DNA of 64,000 nt, from contig OY987298.1 of the NCBI GenBank assembly GCA_963920635.1, forward strand, positions 20,369,647-20,433,646. The letters run 5' to 3'. How positions within the stretch are numbered: position 1 is the first letter of the stretch; each line of letters begins with the position of its first letter. Source of the stretch: Pseudeuparius sepicola. Taxonomy: Eukaryota > Arthropoda > Insecta > Coleoptera > Anthribidae. The notes below the pieces were generated by a model. The model searched no databases. It worked only from the letters and a program-made list of their open reading frames with translations, and had not been told where the DNA came from. The position numbers and the translations under genes were made by a program. This document shows, one piece after another, positions 30,159 to 40,270 of this stretch.

Positions 30159-30929
30159 CAGTGTGTCCCCGGATAGGTGTAACTATACTTGTAAACTTTT
30201 TTATTTTTCATTTTTCGGCAAAAAGTCATTCTTTATAAAAAGTTTTGCTTATTTTGAAACTGGGAAATCCAATACCAGATTTTTGAAAAGTTATACAGGG
30301 CGTCCGAAAAGTTCAAAATACTAAAATCGTTTCAAGAGTAAAGTGCTCTTTTTTCAAAGCTAGCAGAAAATGTTATTCGAGGAAGTGGTTTCTAATAAAA
30401 CAAAGGGCCCAAATCTCAGATATTAATAGATTCTAATAAAATTCACGAAATAGTCGATTTTTTAAAATGTGGTTCAAGATATTAAGAGCAATAATGTGTT
30501 ATTACGGTTTATCCAGGAGGCATTGGAAAACAAGTAAACATGTAAGCCCTGAAGTGTTTGAGGCGTACCATAGACAGGTTCATCCGATCTGGGTCTGTTT
30601 ACAAAAAAGAAACGCCAAAAAGTTAAAAATATAATATTTCTTGAAGTTTATTAGAATATATTAATATCGGAGATTTGGACCTTTTGTTGTATTAGGAACC
30701 ACTTTCTCAAATAACATTTCTCGCTAACTTTGAAAAAAATAGCACTTTATTCTTGACACGATTTTAGTATTTTGAACTTTTCGGACGCATTGTATAACTT
30801 TTCAAAAATCTGGTATTGGATTTCCCAGTTTCAAAACAAGCAAAACTTTTAATAAAGAGTGACTTTTTGCCGAAAAATGAAAAATACAAAAGTTTACAAG
30901 TATAGTTACACCTATCCGGGGACACACTG
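30159..30929. mobile_element. Foldback element, CAGTGTGTCCCCGGATAG family, TA duplication
   Basis: Near-perfect inverted ends (CAGTGTGTCCCCGGATAGG) flanked by TA at both sides. The arms are about 280 bases each (GTAACTATACTTGTAAAC, CTGGGAAATCCAATACCAG and GAAAAGTTCAAAATACTAAA are mirrored). The centre, about 30450-30640, is non-coding. Confidence 0.9.
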
Positions 30930-31484
30930 TATTTGTCGCGTGTAAGTATACTTCGAACATTAAATCACTTTTGGAAACCATAATTCAGAAGGAGACTTGT
31001 GTTCGTTTCTACACCTCTTTTCAATCGGTTAGTGCTCGAAATGCATAGGATAAAATGAAATAGGTAATATAAAAAAAGGAAATTTTATAGGAAACGTTTT
31101 AAGTAAGTATAAAATTTTCCTTGCGATCAATAGTTTCTGAGTAAAACAAGAAAAACCTCCGCAGTGCGATTTAAGGGTGGTTTTTTGGGGTGAAGCTCAC
31201 ACCTCAAACTTAAGAACTCTTTTGATTTTAAAACCTCTCCTTTTGATGCATATAATCTCCATGTGGCAAGACTTTATATACTTTTTTCTATTCTGCTATT
31301 TTAGGTCTAATTAATAGACTAAGGGATAATTCTTTAAATATAATATTGATAAAAACGAAAAATTTACACAATTTTCAGACATATCACGCGCTCGTCCCTC
31401 TCTTTTTCTAAAGAATGAGTAAACTAGTGCATGCAACATTAAAAGCACAAGGCGAATTATCGAGGGGCAACAAGAAATCCACCT
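30930..31484. other. No feature recognised
   Basis: AT-rich sequence with no structure that I can support. Confidence 0.4.
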
Positions 31485-31620
31485 CGTTAAAATTCCAGGA
31501 GCGTCCCGGTCGGGCAAGGAGCCCTGGGCGCCGGCCGATACATCATGCAAATCGACCTTAAAAGACCCGGCTATAGTAAATGCATGTAAATTACACGGCA
31601 GTGTTTTGATGTCGAGCCTT
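31485..31620. repeat. Paralogous GC-rich segment, copy 2
   Basis: Matches 28977-29100 in direct orientation, 2.5 kb away, including the identical CCGATACATCATGCAAATCG and a shared GTGTTTTGATGT block. The unrelated sequence between the copies includes a foldback element. Confidence 0.55.
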
Positions 31621-31790
31621 TTTAGCCGTTATGGAAAATACCAGTGGAGAATTTAAGTAAGTCATTTTGTAGGACATCGGTGGATGTCCCAGCAAGATTG
31701 GGAACGGAGTAAAAGTATAGAAAAGGACGAATTTTAGAGATGATACAACTTTTTTACCTAAGGAAAAAATTACGAGAATAGTATATTTCA

Positions 31791-32372
31791 TTACGAGTCT
31801 GGAAATAAAGATTTATCCGTGCGCGCGTGACGGCTGCGCCTCACACGGGAAGTGATGCAAGCACGGAAAAATCTATTTCTGGACGTGTAATGAACGATAT
31901 TTTTTATTATACTTCTTTGAAAACGGAAACTTAAAACATTTTATCCGCATATTATAATAAATTTAATTGACCAAAAATAAACAATGCAGACAATATAGTG
32001 TTTGGTATGTATGATGCGTTTCCGCATGGTTACTCTCAAATTATTTCAATTATTTGTTGTAAATTAGTTATTGTCAGATAAGGTGAATAAAACGTCAAAA
32101 ATATTACAGAAATGTATCTAAATATTGAAACACTTACGAATTAAAATACAAAATAGGTATATGTTAAATATCAGAGAGCATATAGAGTTTCTTAAATTTA
32201 GTTTACTTTGCTGTATATTTCTATTTTAAAGCCATATATTCGGTATTTTATTCAGCGCACGGAAAGTTTTTCCATGCGCTGTTTCCGTGCGCTAGCCCGA
32301 AGAACCTCATCTTTCATTATTGCTAAAACAGATGAAAATAAGATGTTTTCAAAGAAGTATAATAAAAAATAC
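31791..32372. mobile_element. Compound palindromic element with CGCGCACGG hairpins
   Basis: Three nested palindromes: 31791-31890 (TTACGAGTCTGGAAATAAAG against its complement), 32250-32295 (AGCGCACGGAAAG with CTTTCCGTGCGCT-type pairing), and an outer pair GATATTTTTTATTATACTTC near 31896 with its mirror at 32345-32372. A shorter rearranged relative is at 50369-50572. It is non-coding; superfamily unknown. Confidence 0.65.
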
Positions 32373-32779
32373 TTTTCTATTAGATAATGTTTTTTTGACA
32401 TGCAGGGCATAATTTACTACTTCTTCGTCAAATACGCTGAATGCGCAAATGGCTTGATGTTGTGCGCCTTTTTTTGAGACCAATCTCAAAAATCGCAGAA
32501 TTTCAATTTGTAAGAAACGTATAGAGTGTCTACTTTTATATCTACATACAAGTGTGTCCCCGGTGTGCCATTTACAAGAGTCGTCCAAACAATCCAAACA
32601 CATTGTATACAAATCCATAAAATAGATATTTGCCTGGTTTCTTTTTTATTTGAAAGGTGTTTAAAAACCACTTCTTCTGACCTTCCTACTGTTGTGAAAA
32701 TGCAAATTCCGGGCGGGCTATGCGTTTTTTGAACCCGATTTTCACGAAAACCATTTAGGATCATTTTTTCTTGAAATCG
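32373..32779. other. No feature recognised
   Basis: No coding domain, RNA gene or transposon ends are seen. Confidence 0.4.
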
Positions 32780-33190
32780 GCATTAAAATGTCCCAAAATC
32801 GCCATGAAAAGCACAGAAATCGTACAATAATGTAGCCCATTATTGTACGATTTTTTCAATAAGTAGGCCTTGGCGAGATGTAAACATCAAACGTCAGACG
32901 CGGAGAGAAATCGCCCGTCAAAAGTGACCAAATATTCAAAACCCGGCCGATAAAGGCTCATTTAACTTTTCGTACACATTGCGAAATTGTTTCCTATAGA
33001 AGCGCAATCCTTCAGTATACATATTTTAGTAAATTTGAATATCAATAGATTTGTTGTGTAGGGTGCACAAGAAGCAGCAGTTTGGTTTTTCTGTCAGAAG
33101 GTGCCGTACGTCATTATACTTGTCCTAGGTAGAGCGATCGGTAAAGTCAAGCAACGCCGCGCGTAGTCGGTTCGTGGACGGGTGATCTAT
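32780..33190. repeat. 430-bp dispersed repeat, copy 2
   Basis: High-identity inverted match to 11915-12335, including the hairpin with AAATCGTACAATAATG arms and the TGTCCTAGGTAGAGCGATCG block at the far end. The palindrome partner lies 640 bases further on (33829-33942), whereas in copy 1 it is about 65 bases away. Confidence 0.8.
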
Positions 33191-33828
33191 GGTGAAAATA
33201 TAATATGTATACCCCGATTACTGTAAGAAGTCCCGATTTTGTCAGATGACAGTCTCCACAAAATCCCTAGATATTTTCTGTTAACTATGGGTATAACAAT
33301 GGTATATGTGTTTCAACCAGTTAATGACGTCACTCATTGATTTATGATGTGAAAAGTTACCCAAGTGATACGAAAAAAGAACATAATAAAATAAAAACCC
33401 TATTGCCAATCACGATTATACCGCTACAAATAAAAATAACTATTACTACAACTCATTTTAATAATAATTTCAAACGTCATGGAAACACTTTCATTTTGGT
33501 ATTTTGTTAAAATCAGCCACTTGCGCCAGCGTCTATGGGGCGGACTCAGGCAAATTTTGTTTCGGTGTTGTGAAAGTGACACTGAAGGTTTTCCGGATCG
33601 TTCAAAAGGGTTCAAACTTTGGACAGTGAAAATATTCGCGGGTATTATACGTTTCATGAGTTTTACCGTTATCTATGTTGTTCTTGTTCGTGTAATTAGT
33701 AGTTATTCATTGTGCAAATGGGCTCGTTACTGCCCTGGGCTTATGACCAGGTTGCTTTTTTTGCTGCATTAATGCCAACCTAGGATGGCGAAATTACCAT
33801 TTGACAGTCCCAGTAAGGACTTTTACTA
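33191..33828. other. Unique sequence between two parts of a compound repeat
   Basis: Absent at the corresponding place in copy 1 (11851-11914), so either an insertion here or a deletion there. Open frames cross it, but no domain is recognised. Confidence 0.4.
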
Positions 33829-33942
33829 TACCTCGGCACTGAAGTTCTTTTTATGACTCATGTGGTTTATTTGCCTCGGCCAGAGGCCTCAGCAACTAAA
33901 CTCCACATGAGTCATAAAAAGTTGAACTTCAGTGCCTTGGTA
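33829..33942. repeat. Short palindromic element, second copy
   Basis: Inverted match to 11737-11850: TACCTCGGCACTGAAGTTC ... GACTCATGTGG and its mirrored arm. The same element in the same compound arrangement as copy 1. Confidence 0.75.
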
Positions 33943-34714
33943 CATAGATAACTATTATTTGAAATTTGACACCCAGGACAATCAGGATACCCAAAAACTT
34001 AGTAATACTAATCAATTTTTTCCAAAATGTCAAGTGACAAGTGACAAAGAATAAATAATTATTGGCCATTTCTCAGCAAAGGCACTGTTTAAAATGATAT
34101 GTGTGTTCTCTGCGTTTCCTCGTGTGGCACACTACCCACCTTAACAAATCTGGACTTACTGACTATGGCAGGCTTCTGTAATTATTAGACCTAGTTCGTT
34201 TATAATTTCTAGGGCGATTTTGATATACTCAATTTTTGACCCGTATAAAGTTGAAAAAAAAACTTAATACTTTGAGATGGCACAGAGAAGAATATTTTGT
34301 ATCTGATCTTTGCACACCATCCCTTTTAGTGGTCCTGTTGACCAATCAAAACTGTATTGAGTTAATTCTATGACACACTTGACTCACCAAATGCCTTTAA
34401 AATTTCTATTTTGCTCAACTTTAACACCCTGCAGAATGAAACTTTTTGTATATTTTCTGTTGAAATTTTGTATATGGGAGTACAAAAAAATCGTAATGGC
34501 CCCGGATTTGCATTTCAACAACGGTAGGTTGGTCAAAAGAAGCGTTCCGGCGAATATTTAAAAAAGTTAAGTATTTTATGGATTCGACAAATAAGATTAA
34601 AATAATTACTAGCTTACCATTTTATTCATTAGTACTGGAAAGAAATATTACCTGAAACAAAAATTCGCAATTAATTTTGGATTTTACAATAATTTAGCTA
34701 ATTAGGTACATATA
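33943..34714. other. No feature recognised
   Basis: AT-rich. A TTAACACCCTGCAGAATG word at 34425 hints at an eroded foldback end. Confidence 0.35.
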
Positions 34715-34767
34715 CAATGTGTCCCGGATAAGAATGAACAGCATGTGGATCTTGCAAACGGCGAGAG

Positions 34768-36061
34768 CAGTGGCGTATCCAGGATTACCGTCTGGGGGGG
34801 GGGGGCAATCAGTTATAAATAACAAAACTCTGTCGATAATTTTAATGAATAAAAATAAAGCAAAAACATATTTTCTAAAATATGAAAAATTAAAAAGAAA
34901 AATGTAAAATATGACGAAAAGTTCATATGAACATGGGCCCGCAGATGTTTGGTTTTCGAGATACAGGGTGTTGAAATTGAAATTTTATTTTCGATTTTTT
35001 TAAGTAACTTTTTGAGGCGACAAAATTTTCTTGCAAAATTTGGTAGCCGGGGTTTTTTTGTGAAGAGAAGTCATAATTTGGTATTATTTTTGGCGCAATC
35101 CGTAAAGGACGCTGCGTACGCTATCATTATTTAATTCAATTTGCCCTAACTTTTTTGACAGTAAACTTTTACGACATTTTGTGAATGTATTTTCTTCCCA
35201 CACGTTTTCTAAGCAAAAAAGGTATACTGGGTGAATAACGCCAAAGATGACTGTTTTCGAGAAATTTTCAAATTTCTGCATCGATGCAGGTGCATATCTA
35301 CACTCGTATGCAATTAAATTAAAAATAAAATTTAAATAAACAAGCACCTTTATTTTTTGACAGTTTAATTAACTTGTTTTTGTCGTCTCAAAAAGTTACT
35401 TAAAAAAACCGAAAATAAATTTTTAACTTAAACACCCTGCGTCTTGAAAACCAAACATCTGCGGACCTATGTTCAAATGAACTTTTCGTCATATTTTCCA
35501 TTTTCTTTTAAATTTTTTAAGTTATTACCTAACACCCTGCATAACATAAAAATAATTCTTCTTTGAACCAGTAAAATCTATATCACAAAATCAAGTATTC
35601 TTTTTTTGGTCTTTAGCTTGTCAAATATCTCCTCTGGAGATATGGGTATTTCGGGGTACACATAAAGGAGTGTTAACCCATTCAGTAGGTTTTCGCTAAT
35701 ATTGTTTCTAATATAAAAATTTAAAAATCTTCAGTTTTGAAAATGTTCTTTCTGGCGTGGCTGTGCACACTGTAATTGCAAAATATGTTTAGTAGGTTGT
35801 TTTGTATAATTTACGGTTACGCGCTGCCACCGATGGAGTGTGTGCATAATATACGGCGGCGCGTTCTCAAATCTACTGCACAGGTTTTAATTTCGAGAAG
35901 ACAAGATGAAACAAATAGCAAATTGTAGATGTTTTCAGATAAGGCCAGGAGTATATAATTTTTGGTATTATTAATTTTGATATTACAAATCTCGTTTATC
36001 TCGACAGCTCTGGGGGAGGGGGCAATTGCCCCCTTTGACCCCCCCCCTGAATACGCCACTG
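34768..36061. mobile_element. hAT-type element inserted in the foldback
   Basis: Ends CAGTGGCGTATCCAGGATT and CTGAATACGCCACTG are inverted, with G-rich and C-rich runs just inside. The flanks GGCGAGAG and GGTGAGAG match at 7 of 8 positions, and the undisturbed copy at 55340 reads GGTGAGAG once, confirming a hAT-like 8-bp duplication. No transposase remains. Confidence 0.85.
34880..35525. mobile_element. Foldback nested inside the hAT-type element
   Basis: AATATGACGAAAAGTTCAT on the left and its complement at 35478-35496, continued by CGCAGATGTTTGG, CAGGGTGTTGAAATT and AAGTAACTTTTTGAGGCGAC with mirrored copies. The ends are approximate. It is non-coding. Confidence 0.7.
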
Positions 36062-36848
36062 GGTGAGAGATAGAACAACGGTTAAATCTAATTCTAATAT
36101 CTTTTTCCCTTTTGAGTTATTTTGAAAAAAGTATATTGCGTTTATTTTTTCTGAAGTTGTTATTACAGATAGGAAAAAAGAAAAACACTTTCTTATGGCA
36201 CTTTTTAACGGGCTTTAAGATGGTGTTTTTAGATTTGTTCCACAACATTTCGTTTTTGAGAAACCATCTTCAACTTAATTTTTGTAAATACGGACCTGGA
36301 TTTTTTTGCAGATTTTGAATTTAAAATGTTTTGAGACAATTATACTGAAAATTCCTTAATATTTTTAAATACGGTCTGGTTTGGGTTTTCCTCTGTTGTT
36401 GTACAGCAAACAGTGTCGCATTGCGTTTTGGAGTAAATTCTTCGCTTTTTCTAATTGTGAGAAGAAAGCTTTAAGCCAATGAAACCAATAACTTTTGCCA
36501 TTTATTAATTACAACAATACATTCGTTAGGCTTCTACACTATTTCTGTGACACAGATATGCTAACATGTTAAATTTGTCGTCATTTGAAAAAGCACCCTC
36601 CATTTCTAATAATTATTAACTAAATGACACAGTGTGAGTTATGACAGTGGTAGTTATGAGTTATGACAAATGACAAGGGGTTGGTTTCGTTGGTTCAAAG
36701 CCTTCTATGTGGAGGATTTTTATTTAATTTTTTATTATCGTATGTGACTGTTATTAGTCTTTGCCGTCCTTTTTTGGGTTCTCCGATTGAAAGATAAGTT
36801 GTAAGTTAAATTGTTGACAATACTGAATAATATTTAGACTTCTTATTA

Positions 36849-37495
36849 GAGAGAAAACTGAAGTAATGTCATTTTCCTTATTGGATTTTTCACAGCGCGA
36901 TGATAATCGTAAAGTGAAGTTCCTTGGTGTTTACCTGGACCCGAATCTGTCCTGGAAAACGCATTTAAACAATCTCTCCCTAAGGTTATGTAAATCCGTC
37001 TACGCTCTGCGCAGAATAAGATCAACAATAAACAAAGAGGCTGCAATTACGGCATACTATGGATTACTTCATTCTTGTCTCAAGTATAGTATACTGGCTT
37101 GGGGAAACGCATCGCACTCTCAACTACACAGAATATTTTTAATTCAGAAATCCGCTGTGCGTGCTATAAAAAACGAAGGGTGGCTTTCTCCTAGTGGTCC
37201 GATCTTCAAAGAACTGAGTATTCAAACACGATTTGCAATGATAATCTTAGAAAATCTAATGTATGTACGTAATATCGGCAACTTTCAGACCCGCGAATCC
37301 CGGCACTATCTGAATACCCGAGGAAAGACTAATCTCATACAACCTAGAACGAGAATATATAAATCCAGAAAGTTGGGCATCCATCTTTACAATGCATTAC
37401 CAAGAGCGATTAGATCGTTACCACTAAAACAATTTAGGCGAACTTTGCAACGGGCTTTGGTTGATTTGTGTCCGAGCAGTATTGCGGAGTTTTAG
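36849..37495 (+). pseudogene. LINE reverse transcriptase C-terminal part
   Basis: The open frame begins within RT and contains KVKFLGVYLDPNLSWKTHLN and the following KSVYALRRIRS, the thumb region of jockey/CR1-type non-LTR RTs, then a conserved AYYGLLHSCLKYSILAWGN segment and a basic C-terminal region (LPRAIRSLPLKQFRRTL) before the stop at 37495. About 209 codons are open without damage, but the catalytic palm is absent because of 5' truncation, so there is no activity. No RNase H domain follows, which separates it from the LINE at 60000. Confidence 0.88.
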
Positions 37496-37795
37496 GCTCA
37501 CGTGGGGGAAGTTCATGCTCTTACAATGTGACTCTCTTTTTTAAACCCATATTGTATTTTATCTGTATAGTTTTAGTTAAAAAGTTTTATATGTGTGTCT
37601 GTAATTATCTTTAATGCATCATGAACGCTCAATGATTTTTTTTCAGATGAATGTGACTCTTTTTAATGTTTGTTTTTATATATTATGTGTTTGTATGTGC
37701 CTGTATTGGTTTTGTACATGCAACTATATATATTTTTTGACTTGTCCAAAAACTGTGTTGTTTCATGTATTGAAATAAATCTATCTATCTATCTA
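36849..37795 (+). mobile_element. 5'-truncated LINE with (TCTA)n tail
   Basis: The empty site is known from the second foldback copy, so the boundaries are sharp: the left flank ends TTCTTATTA and the right flank resumes TATTAAATAC after TCTATCTATCTATCTA. The duplication is TATTA or shorter, blurred by the tail. It carries the 3' part of a reverse transcriptase. Confidence 0.88.
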
Positions 37796-38394
37796 TTATT
37801 AAATACTGGGCCGCATGAGAAAAGAATTAATGGAAAAAAGAGGAATTTTTAGCATTATAATTTTAAAAATATTTCGTGTCATACATCATGGTATTTGAAA
37901 TAAAAAGTGCTTTCAAAATCTGCAAAAACAAATCCAGATCCGTATGTAAAAAAATAAAGTTGAAGATGGTACCTCAAAAACAAAATGTAGAACAAATCTA
38001 AAAACGCATCTTAAGGCCCGTTAAAATGTGCCACAAGAAAGTGTTTTCTTTTGCCCTATTTGTGATAACAACTTCAGAAAAAAAGGAAAATAGAAAATGT
38101 AAAATTTCACTTCTTTCAAAATAACTCGAAAACGAAAAAGATATTAGAAATCTGTTTATACCATTTTATTGACCTCAAAATTGCGCAACTTTTTCCCCAT
38201 TCAACCGCTGTTTTATCTCTCACCGTTTGCAAGATAACCATGCTGTTCAATCTTATCCGGGACACACTGTATATGTCAAATTTATGCGAACATTTCAGAA
38301 TATCATTCCCCGATTAGTGGAAAATTTACTCCATTGACAAAAATCTCTCGTTTTTTGTGGTCATAAAAAAGAAACAATATTTTCTCAGACAAAT

Positions 38395-38605
38395 TTTAAT
38401 ATTAAACATTTAAAAAGCCAGCAAGAACGCAAAAAAAAATCGTCACTAAAAGCTCAGAAATCGGCACTGAAGTAGCAATTTATTGTACGATTTTTTCAAT
38501 AAGTAGGCCTTGGCGAGATGTAAACATCAAACGTCAGAGGCGGAGCCGTCGCCCGTCAAAAGTGACCAAATATTTCAAACCCGGCCAATAAAGGCCCATT
38601 TAAAT
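38395..38605 (+). repeat. 430-bp dispersed repeat, copy 3 (partial)
   Basis: TCAATAAGTAGGCCTTGGCG, then GTAAACATCAAACGTCAGA and TCAAAAGTGACCAAATATT match copy 2 in direct orientation; the second half of the repeat is missing. Confidence 0.75.
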
Positions 38606-38879
38606 TTTTGTAGGAATTGAGGTTGTGACTGTTTTGTCAGAAAGAGTATTGAAACCCAAGAATTAAATTAGGTACCTATGTAAATGTTGCATACGTAGTG
38701 AAGGAAAAAAGACGTTTTCCTGCTCCCTTGCGTCAATTTTAATAGGTTACACAACAATCGTTTTACAAACTGGTTTTGATCATAAAGGACACGAATTATA
38801 TGAAAGAAAAATTAATAATTTCAATGTTTCTCTGGCGTCAAATAAGAGCCGCATAACAGAACAAATTTGACAGGCACCA

Positions 38880-38940
38880 TGCTACGGGTAGGGTGAGAGT
38901 ACGCGATTAGTAATTCGTAGATCCATGGTTCAAATCCAAC
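38880..38940 (+). repeat. tRNA-like SINE head or tRNA relic
   Basis: GGTTCAAATCC at 38928-38938 is a perfect B box, and TAGGGTGAGAGTACGCG upstream fits a D-arm. TTAGTAA could be an anticodon loop, but the stems do not pair well. A degenerate tRNA-derived SINE is likelier than a working tRNA gene. Confidence 0.4.
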
Positions 38941-39718
38941 ACTATTCTCAAAAAAATTTTTTATACGATCGTTATAAAAACTTTATTTTTTTTACCTTTT
39001 TAAATACCTAAAGTATATCTTTTTTTAACAAGTTAAAAAAACTTACTTTTTTCACTCTGAGCAGTTTAGAGTGAAAAAAAGTTAACTTTTTTTTCACTCT
39101 AAACTTCCTTACTACGTTTACATGGAGTTTGGAATCGAATTCAGTGTAATGCAGTTTGGTGTTTTCATAAATGGTAAATGTGGCGTTAAATCCCGAAAAT
39201 AAGAAAATTTATTTTGAGATTCAAATCAATCTCAAAATCTCTTCATGTGGTTTTCAATAATTCTAGAAACATATTCAAATCGATTTCAATACTATGTGTA
39301 AACGTAGTGAGACCGCGATCTAAATATTATAATCCTCGTAATTGAAAACCATAGTGCATTTATATGCCCTTTAGTATACATATAACACAAAAATCCCATC
39401 CCAAATATTTCAATGTTTAAGCACGATCGTATAAAAAATAATGTATGAAACTCATGCATAAAGTGTCTTTTTTTCATTCATGGGATTGCGCGCACGAACC
39501 GCAGGAAAAAAAGTACTACTTTATTCACTTGTTGTATAAATAACTATTTTTTTATTATCGCTGCATTCTGCTCTTATATTTATCACTGATTATCATTTTT
39601 AGTAATTGAACAAAGGATATTTTGAAGATCATTATTACTCACAATCTACTTCATATGTATTTAGAGCTTTATTCAAAGTACCTATAACCGGAAATTGTCG
39701 GTAGCAGGAAAAATGTAA
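38941..39718. other. No gene; small repeated TTTTTTCACTCT motif
   Basis: 39040-39110 contains direct and inverted copies of TTTTTCACTCT/AGAGTGAAAAA. The rest is AT-rich without features. Confidence 0.35.
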
Positions 39719-39850
39719 TACATTGCACGATGCGTAAGCTCTTTTTTGGCCTCAGAGGTACTTTTAATGACCGAGGCAACGCTCGCGTTGCCTCGGTCTT
39801 TAAACAACCTCCTCGGCCAAAAAGTGCACTTATACGCATCTTGCAATGTA
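39719..39850. mobile_element. 132-bp palindromic MITE
   Basis: TACATTGCACGATGCGTAAG is mirrored by CTTATACGCATCTTGCAATG at the other end. In the middle (39769-39798) is a perfect 14-bp inverted repeat GACCGAGGCAACGC. It is non-coding. Confidence 0.8.
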
Positions 39851-40270
39851 AATAACTATTAATGGTACCGCGTCCTTTTACTCGTTCCTACCATTCGTCG
39901 AAAATAATTCACTAGCGCCATATATCCGAGAGTGGTGAAGCCCCATTTCATACACTGAGAAATATAAGGAAAAGTCTGGTTTCACGTGTGGTCACGTAGC
40001 TCGTAAATTAGTGCACGTATGCGTCATCTCGTCATGTCCACGTGATTTATGCGGCGCCGTCGCTGCGGACGACCGAAATTGGACGCGGCGCGGGGCTGGC
40101 GGCGGCGGCCGCACCGCCACCGACCAAGGGAAATTTTATTCGGGCGATGATGGACGACGAAGCCGACGGGCCGTCAGATTGTTATTATGTGGACAAAACA
40201 ACACGTGCAACTGCACTGCCAATTTCCCGACAGGCGAAGTTCATTCCAAGACATAAGAAAGTAGGTACTG
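39851..40270. other. GC-rich unique island at 40030-40240
   Basis: CGGCGCGGGGCTGGCGGCGG near 40088 and GACGACGAAGCCGACGG downstream. Frames cross it but show no domain. There are no transposon ends. Possible regulatory island or remnant first exon. Confidence 0.3.

Larger units (their letters stand above)
34715..38269. mobile_element. Nested foldback element (CAGTGTGTCCCGGATAAGA family) with three insertions
   Basis: Outer ends CAATGTGTCCCGGATAAG and CTTATCCGGGACACACTG are inverted and flanked by TA. Removing a hAT-type element (34768-36061) and a LINE (36849-37795) leaves about 1.3 kb that matches the clean copy at 55296-56603 along its length. The arms, about 480 bases, include GGCACTTTTTAACGGGC, TACGGACCTGG and ATACATCATGGTATTTG. 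It is non-coding. Confidence 0.88.

Noticed and set aside
38880..38940. Functional tRNA gene
   Set aside because: The B box is perfect, but acceptor and anticodon stems do not form, so it is listed only as a tRNA-like relic.
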